Positions 24,933 through 32,432 of a stretch of 36,376 bases of DNA are shown here, piece after piece (the first letter of the stretch is position 1; the number at the start of each line of letters is the position of its first letter). The stretch comes from Candidatus Methanomethylophilaceae archaeon. GTDB lineage: Archaea; Thermoplasmatota; Thermoplasmata; Methanomassiliicoccales; Methanomethylophilaceae. The translations under genes and the position numbers were made by a program. The notes beneath the pieces are model-generated. The model was not told where the DNA came from, ran no database searches, and was given only the letters and a program-made list of their open reading frames with translations. Where the stretch lies: NCBI GenBank assembly GCA_944321985.1, contig CALUNK010000007.1, positions 1-36,376 on the forward strand, given 5' to 3'.

Positions 24933-26021
24933 TCAGTGGGACCGGTCCTTCCCCCTCTTGCCGCGACGGGGTTTCTTCGACTTCTGGGGTTTCTTGGGAG
25001 GGTCCGGATAGCGCTTTTTGATGTCCTCGACACGCCTCATGAACTCCTCGTTGAGCCTGTCTCCGGCGAACTCGCCGTGGTATTGGTCGATCTTGGCGGC
25101 AATCAGCACCTTCCCCGCCAGAGCGCGGGCGATCTTGCCGCGTTGCCAGTACGGGGACCTGTGGACCTCGGGGTGCTGGTAGATGACCCCGTGCTTGGGT
25201 CCCTTCTTCCCAGACTTCAGGTGCCTGAACATGGCCTTTTCGGCACCCAGCAGCTGCACGGTGGAAGACGGCAGGGAGGCCAGCCTCTCCAGCCCTCCGG
25301 CGAGCGAGACCATCCTCGCCGCCAGCGGCGCCCCGAGTATGGCGCACATGTTGGGGCACGTCTCTTCGACTATGCCCTGGATGTACTCCTCGGTCCTCTC
25401 CTTGTCTTCGTAGAGGCGGCTGAGCGTGTCGGCGAGGTCCCTGATGGCTCCGATGTCGGCGGGATCCATGTCCGCGCCTATAGATTCGATCTCTATGCCC
25501 AGCTCCTCGATGACGCCCTCCCTCTCGCCGTTCATGGCGACCAGCTGTGCGTACCTTGCGTCGTGGGCGTAGTCCGCCAGCTCGGGGAAGTGCATCCCGT
25601 ACCACTCGTGCAGCCTCTCGTTGTAGAGGTTGATCGTCGCTATCTGGTCGTCAAGGCTCCTGATGGCCTGCACCAGGCTCCTGTCGCGAGGGATGGGCTC
25701 CGAGGTCCTCAGTTTGCCGAGGCCTATCATGACCTCATGCATGAACTCCCCGTCGTAGCCGAACTTCTCGGGGGTGATGGAGGACGAGTCGAACATCTCC
25801 GGCTTACCGAGTTCCGACTGCCTGCGGTCGGCCACCGCCAGCTTCCCGTCCACCTTCGCGGCGAGCTCGCGCTCCTCGTCGAGCAGCGATCCCCTCTGGA
25901 CGGAGGCCAGCTTCTCCGCGACGACATGGGCGTCCTTGGGCATCAGGCGCTTGTCTAGGATTCTGCCGCTCTTCTCGTCGCAGAGGAACACCCCGAACCA
26001 CTTCGTAACCAGTATCGCCAT
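24933..26021 (-). CDS. Nop5/Nop56-type C/D box RNP protein
   Basis: Core scaffold of box C/D sRNPs, 362 residues, which bridges fibrillarin and L7Ae on guide RNAs for 2'-O-methylation of rRNA and tRNA. Seen: N-terminal fibrillarin-binding domain, a coiled-coil (about 140-230) and the Nop domain with GAPLAARMVSLAGGLERLASLPSS (about 242-265), LGAEKAMFRHL and PKHGVIYQHPEVHRSPYWQRGKIARALAGK. The C-terminus is a basic tail (KKPQKSKKPRRGKRGKDRSH). It starts four bases after the aldolase stop. The fibrillarin gene, often adjacent to nop5 in archaea, is not in this window. Confidence 0.95.
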   Translation of the reverse strand: MAILVTKWFGVFLCDEKSGRILDKRLMPKDAHVVAEKLASVQRGSLLDEERELAAKVDGKLAVADRRQSELGKPEMFDSSSITPEKFGYDGEFMHEVMIGLGKLRTSEPIPRDRSLVQAIRSLDDQIATINLYNERLHEWYGMHFPELADYAHDARYAQLVAMNGEREGVIEELGIEIESIGADMDPADIGAIRDLADTLSRLYEDKERTEEYIQGIVEETCPNMCAILGAPLAARMVSLAGGLERLASLPSSTVQLLGAEKAMFRHLKSGKKGPKHGVIYQHPEVHRSPYWQRGKIARALAGKVLIAAKIDQYHGEFAGDRLNEEFMRRVEDIKKRYPDPPKKPQKSKKPRRGKRGKDRSH

Positions 26022-26025
26022 GGGG

Positions 26026-26631
26026 TCACATCCTGGTGAGCTTCTCGACCTCTTCGGCCGGGAGGTCCTGGGCGTCTCCGACTATGATCTGGAGTCTGGC
26101 CTGGAACTCCAGCTCCTCCATCCTGTTGTAGGCCTCCTCGAGGGTCCTCCCCTGGGTGAGCGCCCCGTGCCTCTCCATAAGCATGGCCTTGGCGTGCCCT
26201 TCCGCCGCCACCGCGTCCACGAGCTCCTGGGATCCCGGTGTGAAGTAGCCAATCATCGGTACATGGCCGAGGAGCATGGCACCCTCCGGTGTGAGGTTGC
26301 ACCTGATCGGCTCGTTCCTGACGGCAAGTGCGACGCAGTGCAGGGGATGGCAGTGGACGACCGCGTTGGTCTCCGGGTTCATCCTGTAAAGTGCGAGGTG
26401 GAACCTGTGCTCGATCGAGGGTTTGCCCTCCGAGAGCACCTCTCCGTCGATGGAGATCTTCACCATGTCCTCAGGTTCCAGGAGGCCCTTGTTCCGCCCC
26501 GACGGGGTGATGATGACCTCCCCCTCGTTGATGCGGACGCTCATGTTGCCTCCGGCGGAGACCGTCAGTTCCCTGTCGTAGAGCATCCTGCAGAAGTCGG
26601 CCAGCTGCTCCCTGGCGTACCTCTCGTTCAT
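26026..26631 (-). CDS. Class II (fuculose-phosphate type) aldolase
   Basis: Zinc-dependent class II aldolase/adducin-family enzyme of 201 residues. Seen: GGNMSVRI (about 28-35), TPSGRNKG (about 48-55), zinc ligands in VHCHPLHCVALA (about 95-106), and MERHGALTQGRTLEEAYNRMEELE (about 153-176) with the third histidine. These retro-aldolases split ketose-1-phosphates to DHAP and an aldehyde. The gene begins one base after the mtnA stop, so the likely substrate is 5-deoxyribulose-1-phosphate or a close relative made from 5-methylthioribose-phosphate metabolism, a link known from other prokaryotes with MtnA and class II aldolases. Confidence 0.88.
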   Translation of the reverse strand: MNERYAREQLADFCRMLYDRELTVSAGGNMSVRINEGEVIITPSGRNKGLLEPEDMVKISIDGEVLSEGKPSIEHRFHLALYRMNPETNAVVHCHPLHCVALAVRNEPIRCNLTPEGAMLLGHVPMIGYFTPGSQELVDAVAAEGHAKAMLMERHGALTQGRTLEEAYNRMEELEFQARLQIIVGDAQDLPAEEVEKLTRM

Positions 26632-26632
26632 G

Positions 26633-27631
26633 TCAGTCCCTCATGAGGTGGATCTCGTCAGGCCTCAGGATGCCCTTCTCGGTGATGAACCCGGTGACCA
26701 GCTCCGCGGGGGTGACGTCGAACGCGGGGTTGAGCGCCTGGGACTTCTCCGGGGCGATCCTGACCCCGTTCATCATGGTGACCTCCTCCTGGGACCTCTG
26801 CTCTATCACTATCTCCTTCCCGCTACCCATGGAGAGGTCGAATGTGGATATGGGGGCTGCCACGTAGAACGGGATGCCGAAGTGCTTGGCGACAATGGCC
26901 TTGTCGAACGTGCCTATCTTGTTGGCGAAGTCTCCGTTGGACGCTATCCTGTCTGCGCCGGTGATGATCATGTCCACCCCCTGGCTCATGTAGTAGGCCG
27001 AGGCCCCGTCCGGGATGATCCTGTGGTCGATGCCCTCCTGCGCGAGCTCCCAGGCGGTTAGCTGCATGCCCTGTAGACGGGGGCGCGTCTCGGAAACATA
27101 GACGAAGAAGTCGACACCGCGGGAGTGCGCATCCCTCATGGGTGCGAGGGCGGTCCCGACGTCAACGGTTGCGAGGGCGCCGGCGTTGCAGTGTGTCATG
27201 AGCTTCATGCCGTCCTTGACCAGCCTTCCACCGTGCTTACCGATGGCGGTGCACTTGTCGATCATCATCTGGGCGTATCCGTCAGCGGCCGAGACGGGGT
27301 CTGCCCCCTCCCCGAGTCTGGCGTACATGTAATCCACGGCGTAGAACAGGTCGAAGGCCGTGGGTCTTGCCGCCTTGATGTCCGCTGCAGCCTTTTCCAG
27401 GTCGCATCTCTTCAGGGCGGCGAGGCACATGCCGTATGCGGCGGTCGCCCCGATGGACGGTGCCCCGCGTGTGGTCATGTTCCTGATGGCCTCTGCCACG
27501 TCGAGGTAGTCGTCGAAACCGACGATGACGATCCCTCCGGGGAGCTTCCTCTGGTCGATCATCATCACCCTGCCGTCCTCGAACCATACGGCACGGACGT
27601 CTTTCTGCACACCATCGATCGTGGCCTTCAT
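26633..27631 (-). CDS. mtnA: S-methyl-5-thioribose-1-phosphate isomerase
   Basis: eIF2B-related isomerase of 332 residues that opens methylthioribose-1-phosphate to the ribulose form in methylthioadenosine salvage. Seen: TTRGAPSIGATAAYG (about 54-68), THCNAGALATVDVGT (about 151-165) with the catalytic cysteine, and TGADRIASNGDFANKIGT (about 230-247) with the catalytic aspartate. First gene of a three-gene minus-strand operon with the aldolase and nop5. Paralogues acting as ribose-1,5-bisphosphate isomerase are distinguished by sequence; the residues here fit MtnA better, by eye. Confidence 0.9.
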   Translation of the reverse strand: MKATIDGVQKDVRAVWFEDGRVMMIDQRKLPGGIVIVGFDDYLDVAEAIRNMTTRGAPSIGATAAYGMCLAALKRCDLEKAAADIKAARPTAFDLFYAVDYMYARLGEGADPVSAADGYAQMMIDKCTAIGKHGGRLVKDGMKLMTHCNAGALATVDVGTALAPMRDAHSRGVDFFVYVSETRPRLQGMQLTAWELAQEGIDHRIIPDGASAYYMSQGVDMIITGADRIASNGDFANKIGTFDKAIVAKHFGIPFYVAAPISTFDLSMGSGKEIVIEQRSQEEVTMMNGVRIAPEKSQALNPAFDVTPAELVTGFITEKGILRPDEIHLMRD

Positions 27632-27818
27632 AATGTCACCTTGTCACGGCGATGCAATCCACATCATATAATTGCGCCGTCGTCTCGGGCGACGGTCGGG
27701 GGCGCCCTCGGACGATGAACCGAATCCATCGCGTCGGGATGCCCCGGGCGGTCCAGAACGTTCGATAGAAGGACTGCGGAACCATTTATAACTTGAACAG
27801 GATATCCCCGCGATTGAA
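27632..27818. promoter_or_regulatory. Divergent promoter region of mtnA and the HTH gene
   Basis: A TATA-like TTATATGA read on the minus strand at about 27664-27671 lies 33-40 bases from the mtnA start. TTTATAA at 27784-27790 lies about 30 bases before the TTG of the HTH gene. Between them are CCGTCG/CGACGG (27677-27682, 27690-27695) and a near-palindrome centred on GGCGCC (about 27694-27712), possible operator sites. Confidence 0.45.
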
Positions 27819-28577
27819 TTGACCGACGGCCCGCTCACCGATTTCGAACTGTACTATACGAAAAACGGACTCGTCCAGGTGTCCAACGACGTAAGGCGCA
27901 GGATACTCCGCGAGCTGACGGACAAGAATCTTTCTCTGACAGATCTCTCGAAGATAACAGGGAAGGCGCAGTCCACGTTGTCAGTGCATCTCGACAAAAT
28001 GGTCTCGGAGGGTCTCATCGCCGCGCGTGACGACCCCGAGGACAGCCGCAGGAAGATCTACTCCCTGGTGTCGGTCATGCTGGCGTACTCTAAGCCCCCG
28101 TCCGACGAGGCGATGACCATGGCGCTCAACTCGCTCACCGACGTCGCCGACGATCCCGTGAAGACGCGCGACACCCTTGCCAGGTTCATGTTTCTGGGGT
28201 TCGACGCCATGGGGCTCTCGGTCGGCCCGATGGCATCCATGCTGGGCTCAATCCACGCCATGGCCCTTGGGGGGTTCCTGTCCGGCGACACGATAGAGGA
28301 CACGGTGGCAAACGCCCGCGACTACTACAGGAAGATGGGGTTCGGGGAGGCGAGCGTGTTCTCGCTCAAGCCATTGACGATAATCATCAAGGACGATGTG
28401 CCGTTCACAGAGGACTCAGCGAAATCACTCGGGTACTACGCGTCCGGGTTCTTCTCGAAGGTCCTTGAGGATGCCACGGGTAAGACCTATGACATGGTCT
28501 CTAACGAGGTCTTCGGTTCCGACTTCAACTACTTCCGTTTCGTCCTCGAGCCTGTTGCCAAGAACCCGATCGTTTGA
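27819..28577 (+). CDS. ArsR-type winged-helix regulator with V4R-like sensor domain
   Basis: Protein of 252 residues. The N-terminal part (about 15-80) is an ArsR-like winged helix: SNDVRRRILRELTDKNLSLTDLSKITGKAQSTLSVHLDKMVSEGLI, then a wing with DSRRKIYSLV. The C-terminal part (about 100-250) resembles 4-vinyl-reductase (V4R) sensor domains used by methanogen regulators, ending FGSDFNYFRFVLEP where V4R proteins usually carry a conserved cysteine; no cysteine is present in the whole domain. The start is a TTG about 30 bases after a TATA box. The ligand is unknown. Its 3' end overlaps the convergent reductase gene by 53 bases. Confidence 0.8.
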   Translation: MTDGPLTDFELYYTKNGLVQVSNDVRRRILRELTDKNLSLTDLSKITGKAQSTLSVHLDKMVSEGLIAARDDPEDSRRKIYSLVSVMLAYSKPPSDEAMTMALNSLTDVADDPVKTRDTLARFMFLGFDAMGLSVGPMASMLGSIHAMALGGFLSGDTIEDTVANARDYYRKMGFGEASVFSLKPLTIIIKDDVPFTEDSAKSLGYYASGFFSKVLEDATGKTYDMVSNEVFGSDFNYFRFVLEPVAKNPIV

Positions 28578-29214
28578 ACCCTCGGTACTTGGGGTCGAAC
28601 GTCAGGAGGGCTCCGTTACCGAGAGTCTCAACGTTGCGTAGCTCCAGCTTTACGCCGTCGGGAACTACCCACCCATCCCCGTCGCAGGGCGTCGGGGCAT
28701 CGGAGCCGCCGATGATCAGTCCGCCCACGAAGACGGTGTAGCGGTTCACCAGTCCCGCCCTGAAGAACGATGCGATGGTGCGTCCGCCGCCCTCCACGAG
28801 GATGTTCTCGATCCCCACCTCCTCGGAGAGCTCCTCCAGAACGGCGTCCAGGTCTATGGTGTCCTTCCCCTTCCTGATGATCTCCTCGCAGTCCCACTCG
28901 CGGTCGCAGTCCTCGAGGGTCACCATGATCGTCGGGGCCCTCTCGTCCAGGACCTGGGCGTCGTCCGGCGTCCTGCCGTGGGGATCCAGCACAATGCGGA
29001 CGGGGTTCGTGTCGTAGTCGAGGTCCTTCAGCGTCAGGTGGGGGTCGTCCGCGAGGACGGTCCCGACCCCGACCAGTATGGCGTCGTACTTTCTGCGGAG
29101 GTTCTTGGCACGGGACTTGTCCTCATCCGAGGATATGGCGACCTGGGTGCGGTCGTAACCCGCTATTTTGCCGTCGGCGGACATCGCGCAGTTGACGTGC
29201 ACGAAGGGTTTCAT
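28525..29214 (-). CDS. Diaminohydroxyphosphoribosylaminopyrimidine-type reductase (RibD C-terminal family)
   Basis: Archaeal reductase of 229 residues acting on 2,5-diamino-6-ribosylamino-pyrimidinone 5'-phosphate with NADPH, an early step to riboflavin and the F420 precursor. Seen: VNCAMSADGKIA at the start, LVGVGTVLADDPHLT (about 47-61), and ILVEGGGRTIASFF (about 138-151). It is translationally coupled to rtcA (ATGA overlap). The last 17 residues, rich in Gly, Arg and Ser, come entirely from DNA shared with the opposite-strand HTH gene and have no place in the family fold. Confidence 0.88.
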   Translation of the reverse strand: MKPFVHVNCAMSADGKIAGYDRTQVAISSDEDKSRAKNLRRKYDAILVGVGTVLADDPHLTLKDLDYDTNPVRIVLDPHGRTPDDAQVLDERAPTIMVTLEDCDREWDCEEIIRKGKDTIDLDAVLEELSEEVGIENILVEGGGRTIASFFRAGLVNRYTVFVGGLIIGGSDAPTPCDGDGWVVPDGVKLELRNVETLGNGALLTFDPKYRGFKRSGSWQQARGRNGSS

Positions 29215-30248
29215 TCTCTCGCCCCCGGCGTGACGCTGAACTTGTACACGTCTTCCTTCCTCTCAACCCCGAACTTGACGTCCAGGAACGATTCGAGGGT
29301 GTCCATCTGGCTGAGGAGGTGCTTACTAATCCTGGACACGGAGAAGCTGCTGCAGTCGTCGGCCATGGCCATGTACGGAAGGAGCTGATCCGCTGTGTGC
29401 ACGTCCATGGTGGACCCGCTCTCCATCTCCCTGATGAGGTCGACGGCAGCGTCCTTTCCGCATTTGTCTGGGGGATGTCCTCTAGACGACAGGGCGTTGC
29501 TCCCGAGCATCCCGTTCTCGTACTCTGCGACGAGCACGAGTCCGGCGCCCTGCGATCCCCCGTCGGTTCTCTGGAGCTCGAACTCGACGTCGGCGTATGG
29601 CTTCAGCGCCTCGGCGCAGCTCTTCATCATCTCCTGGGGGACCCAGTCGGAGAGGCGCTGACAGAAGCAGACGCCTCTGACCGCCACCAGGTCCCCGAGG
29701 GACTCCTGGTTGAGCGGCTTGATGGTCCCGACGGGATCCAGCGTTGCGATGACGCGTCCCCCTCCCTGGGGGTAGAAGCCCCTGTCGATGATCTTGGCAT
29801 CCGCGACGATGTTCATGCGGCTCATCATCGGGAACAGAAGCATCTGGTAGTAGTCTATCGGAGGGGCCCACATGACGTTGGTGCCTCCGCAGATGTCGAC
29901 CGTCAGCCTCTGGGTGTGGTTGCGGGCCGCGAGGAGCATGGCCTGAAGGACGAGGCTGATGCTACCTGCGGAGCTGATGTTGACGTCTATGTTGTATACC
30001 TGCTCGTCCCCGGGCACGAAGAAGAGGTCGCCGGAGCCGATCTTGCATCCTTCGACCTCCGACCCGGTCATGCGTGCAACCGCGTTGACGGCGGCCACAT
30101 GTTGTCTCGACAGTCCGTTGGTGGGTCTGTTCTCCCTTATGCGCGTGAGGTGGACTGGGATGCCGGTGACTGTGGACATCGCCACCGTGGTGCGAACCAT
30201 CTGTCCGCCTCCCTCTCCACGGGATCCGTCGATTTCGAGCATGTCCAT
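29211..30248 (-). CDS. rtcA: RNA 3'-terminal phosphate cyclase
   Basis: Enzyme of 345 residues converting RNA 3'-phosphates to 2',3'-cyclic phosphates using ATP. Seen: DGSRGEGGGQMVRTTVAMS (about 7-25), RENRPTNGLSRQHVAAV (about 38-54), GGTNVMWAPPIDY (about 120-132), PQGGGRV, and the C-terminal catalytic histidine segment DVHTADQLLPYMAMADD (about 289-305). Length is typical. It heads a two-gene unit with the reductase. Encoded beside no ligase RtcB, so its RNA substrate is not indicated. Confidence 0.93.
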   Translation of the reverse strand: MDMLEIDGSRGEGGGQMVRTTVAMSTVTGIPVHLTRIRENRPTNGLSRQHVAAVNAVARMTGSEVEGCKIGSGDLFFVPGDEQVYNIDVNISSAGSISLVLQAMLLAARNHTQRLTVDICGGTNVMWAPPIDYYQMLLFPMMSRMNIVADAKIIDRGFYPQGGGRVIATLDPVGTIKPLNQESLGDLVAVRGVCFCQRLSDWVPQEMMKSCAEALKPYADVEFELQRTDGGSQGAGLVLVAEYENGMLGSNALSSRGHPPDKCGKDAAVDLIREMESGSTMDVHTADQLLPYMAMADDCSSFSVSRISKHLLSQMDTLESFLDVKFGVERKEDVYKFSVTPGARE

Positions 30249-30302
30249 GGCTGGTACATGGAGGTCAAAATAATAAACAATGTGATGGGAATGTGAAAAG
30301 AA

Positions 30303-30380
30303 TGGTAGCGAGGGGTCGATTTGAACGACCGGTCTCCGGGTTATGAGCCCGACGGGATATCCTGGCTACCCCACCTCGCT
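30303..30380 (-). tRNA. Initiator tRNA-Met (CAT anticodon), CCA encoded
   Basis: The minus strand folds as a tRNA: acceptor AGCGAGG pairing with CCTCGCT, D-arm TAGCCAGG, anticodon arm CGGG-CTCATAA-CCCG with anticodon CAT, T-arm GGTCGTTCAAATCGACC (slightly variant) and encoded CCA at 30305-30303. Initiator hallmarks are the A1-U72 pair and three consecutive G-C pairs at the base of the anticodon stem. No intron. A TATA-like TTATTTATACT lies about 25-36 bases upstream (about 30405-30416). Confidence 0.95.
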
Positions 30381-30403
30381 GCAATCGACTTTAAACAAGG
30401 GGT

Positions 30404-30417
30404 AGTATAAATAACTA
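30404..30417 (-). promoter_or_regulatory. TATA box of the initiator tRNA gene
   Basis: TTATTTATACTA on the minus strand, centred about 30 bases upstream of the tRNA 5' end at 30380. Confidence 0.5.
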
Positions 30418-30420
30418 TGT

Positions 30421-30446
30421 GGGATGCCGGTCTCGCCAGGCATCCC
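30421..30446 (-). terminator. Hairpin after the RNase HII-SCP2 operon
   Basis: GGGATGCC (30421-30428) and GGCATCCC (30439-30446) form eight perfect pairs with a ten-base loop, seven bases after the SCP2-like stop. The downstream minus-strand sequence is A/T-rich and also holds the tRNA promoter. Confidence 0.6.
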
Positions 30447-30452
30447 GTTAAT

Positions 30453-30794
30453 TCAGAACAATTTCTTCAGGAACATCAGGTCGTCGATCTTACCTTTCAC
30501 GGCGATCTTCTTGAGGACGTAGGCGCGCATGGGCCTGAGCGTCCCGTCGATGAGTCCCTGCAGGTTCTCGGGGGTCGTGGTGACAGTGACGTCGGCGTCC
30601 TCGAGGAGTCCGGGCTCGAAGTAGTAGATCTTGGCGTCCTTGAGTTTCAGGCTGTAGGACTCGGTTCCGAGATCGAGGTTAAAGCTCTTGGTGAGAGGCT
30701 CTATCTCCTTCCTGATGTTCTCGTCCTTCTCCATCTTCCTGTGGAATCTGTCGATGACTTCCTGGATCTCCTGCTGCATGCTCATATCTTTCAC
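30453..30794 (-). CDS. SCP2-like sterol/lipid-transfer fold protein
   Basis: Soluble protein of 113 residues resembling the SCP2 fold: a helical N-terminus, a strand pattern SFNLDLGTESYSLKLKDAKIYYFEPG, then ADVTVTTTPENLQGLIDGTLRPMRAYVLKKIAVKGKIDDLMFLKKLF, the last part being the most typical (a 'VKG' strand followed by a helix). SCP2 domains bind hydrophobic ligands; archaeal versions are of unknown use. Its start overlaps the RNase HII stop as ATGA; an alternative Met lies three codons later. The ligand is not predictable. Confidence 0.75.
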   Translation of the reverse strand: MKDMSMQQEIQEVIDRFHRKMEKDENIRKEIEPLTKSFNLDLGTESYSLKLKDAKIYYFEPGLLEDADVTVTTTPENLQGLIDGTLRPMRAYVLKKIAVKGKIDDLMFLKKLF

Positions 30795-31426
30795 CAGTCG
30801 CTGATCTTCGTGTTAGCTCTTGCGGACAGCATGTGCCTGACGGGCTCCCAGGAGCACCTCACATGGGCAGGGGCGCTCCCGTTCTCTTTGATCCATGACG
30901 CGATGAAGTCCATCGTGTAGTGGTCGCTGGGATACCCGCTCCCGATGTTCGTGCCGAATTCGGCGCGGATGTCGTCCATCATCCTGTCCCTTGTGACCTT
31001 TGCCACAATCGAAGCAGCTGATACTACGGGGTAGGTGTCATCCGCTTTATGCTTTGCTATAATTGTCACGTCGGGCACCAGAGCACCGAGTTTTCTGGTG
31101 AACGAGGCTTCGTTGACATCGGGGCAGTCGGCGTAGACGGTCGCATCCATGCCGCCCACGGCTTCGGCGAACATGTTGAGCTCGACGTCGTTGAGGGACA
31201 TCTCCTTGCGGCGGGCGTCCACGTCCGCGGCAGTCGCCACGACGGTCCTCCATTCCGCGATGGACGTGATTTCGTCGTACATCCTCTCACGGGTCCTGGG
31301 TGTGAGCTTTTTGGAGTCCTTCACCCCGATGGCCGTCAGCTGCTCGTCGCTCTCGACGAACACGGCTCCGACGACCAGCGGACCCATGACGGATCCCCGA
31401 CCAGCTTCGTCCACTCCGCAGTGCAT
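30791..31426 (-). CDS. rnhB: Ribonuclease HII
   Basis: Removes RNA, including single ribonucleotides, from DNA hybrids. The 211-residue protein begins MHCGVDEAGRGSVMGPLVVGAVF, with catalytic Asp6 and Glu7, and contains KKLTPRTRERM (about 39-49), the region VYADCPDVNEASF (about 96-108) with the third acidic residue, KADDTYPVVSAASIVAKVTRDRMM (about 126-149), and GSGYPSDHYTMDFI. Length is normal for archaeal type 2 RNase H. It is the first gene of the SCP2 operon and divergent from mptA across 64 bases. Confidence 0.95.
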   Translation of the reverse strand: MHCGVDEAGRGSVMGPLVVGAVFVESDEQLTAIGVKDSKKLTPRTRERMYDEITSIAEWRTVVATAADVDARRKEMSLNDVELNMFAEAVGGMDATVYADCPDVNEASFTRKLGALVPDVTIIAKHKADDTYPVVSAASIVAKVTRDRMMDDIRAEFGTNIGSGYPSDHYTMDFIASWIKENGSAPAHVRCSWEPVRHMLSARANTKISDW

Positions 31427-31429
31427 GTT

Positions 31430-31480
31430 CCACCAACCGAATTGGTGGTAGATATAGGTTCTTTAAGTTGATGTGGTATT
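31430..31480. promoter_or_regulatory. Shared rnhB/mptA promoter region with inverted repeat
   Basis: CCACCAA (31430-31436) and TTGGTGG (31442-31448) form a perfect seven-base inverted repeat four bases upstream of the rnhB ATG. A TATA-like GATATAGG at about 31451-31458 and TTTAAG at about 31472-31477 lie beside it. The repeat covers the expected rnhB transcription start and its GGTGG could also pair with 16S rRNA. Confidence 0.5.
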
Positions 31481-31490
31481 CGGACGAATC

Positions 31491-32375
31491 ATGGCTTTGA
31501 AATGCGACTTGCAATACGGCAAAGGCGATGCCGGGTACAAGCTCACGCGTGTGGGTGTCAAAGGTGTCCGCAAACCCATCCTCGTGCACAGGGACGGTAG
31601 GGACGGGACGCTCAACAACGCTCTGAACTGCTCCATCGACATTTTCGTGGACCTCCCCGCGGACCAGAAGGGGTCTCACATGTCCAGGAACGTCGAGGTC
31701 CTCAACGAGGTCGTCGACGAGAGCCTCAGGAACCCCATTACCGCCATCGAGGACATGGCCGCCGACATCTGCAGGAAGCTGCTGGTCCATCACGAGTACG
31801 CCCACACCGCCGACGTCAGCATCTCTTCCGAGTACTTCCGCAGCTGCAAGACCCCGCTCGGCAAGGACACGTTCGAGATGTTCACGCTTCTCGCCGGGGG
31901 GCACATCGTCCGCGACGGCCCGCTCACGAAGACTGTGGGCGTCAAGGTCACCGGTATGACCGCGTGCCCCTGCGCCCAGCAGACGGTCACGGAGATGCTG
32001 GAGTACAGCGGGGACATGCCGGTGATGTCCCACAACCAGAGGAACGTATGCACGATCCTCATGACGATGCCCGAGGACGTAACCATCGAGGCCGACGAGC
32101 TCATCGACATCGTCCAGGACTCGTTCTCCTCCCCCACGTACGAGCTGCTGAAGAGGCCCGACGAGGGACAGGTCGTCATCAACGCCCACAGGAACACGAA
32201 GTTCGTCGAGGACGTCGTGAGGGGCGTCCTCGAGAGGGTCGTCAAGAGGTACGCGGACCTTCCCGACGACGTGCTGATCGATGTGATCAGCGATTCCGAG
32301 GAGTCCATCCACAAGCACGACGCCTTCGCGGAGAGGGTCGCCACGCTCGGGGAGCTCCGTCAGGAGAACCAGTGA
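31491..32375 (+). CDS. mptA: GTP cyclohydrolase IV (methanopterin biosynthesis)
   Basis: Fe(II)-dependent FolE2-family enzyme of 294 residues that converts GTP to 7,8-dihydroneopterin 2',3'-cyclic phosphate, the first step to tetrahydromethanopterin. Seen: LTRVGVKGVRKPILV near residue 18-32, VDLPADQKGSHMSRNVEV (about 53-70), and VKVTGMTACPCAQQTVTEM (about 151-169), with the conserved cysteine motif of the family. The ATG at 31491 is preferred to one 18 bases upstream, as it places MALKCDLQ at the N-terminus and leaves room for the promoter. Confidence 0.93.
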   Translation: MALKCDLQYGKGDAGYKLTRVGVKGVRKPILVHRDGRDGTLNNALNCSIDIFVDLPADQKGSHMSRNVEVLNEVVDESLRNPITAIEDMAADICRKLLVHHEYAHTADVSISSEYFRSCKTPLGKDTFEMFTLLAGGHIVRDGPLTKTVGVKVTGMTACPCAQQTVTEMLEYSGDMPVMSHNQRNVCTILMTMPEDVTIEADELIDIVQDSFSSPTYELLKRPDEGQVVINAHRNTKFVEDVVRGVLERVVKRYADLPDDVLIDVISDSEESIHKHDAFAERVATLGELRQENQ

Positions 32376-32383
32376 AACGCTTC

Positions 32384-32413
32384 GGAACCGGGACGGACGA
32401 CCGTCCCGGTTCC
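32384..32413. terminator. Bidirectional hairpin terminator between mptA and the TPD gene
   Basis: GGAACCGGGACGG (32384-32396) and its exact complement (32401-32413) make 13 pairs with a four-base loop ACGA. TTTTT follows on the plus strand at 32421-32425. It sits between two convergent genes. Confidence 0.7.
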
Positions 32414-32432
32414 ATCAGAATTTTTCAGAAAC

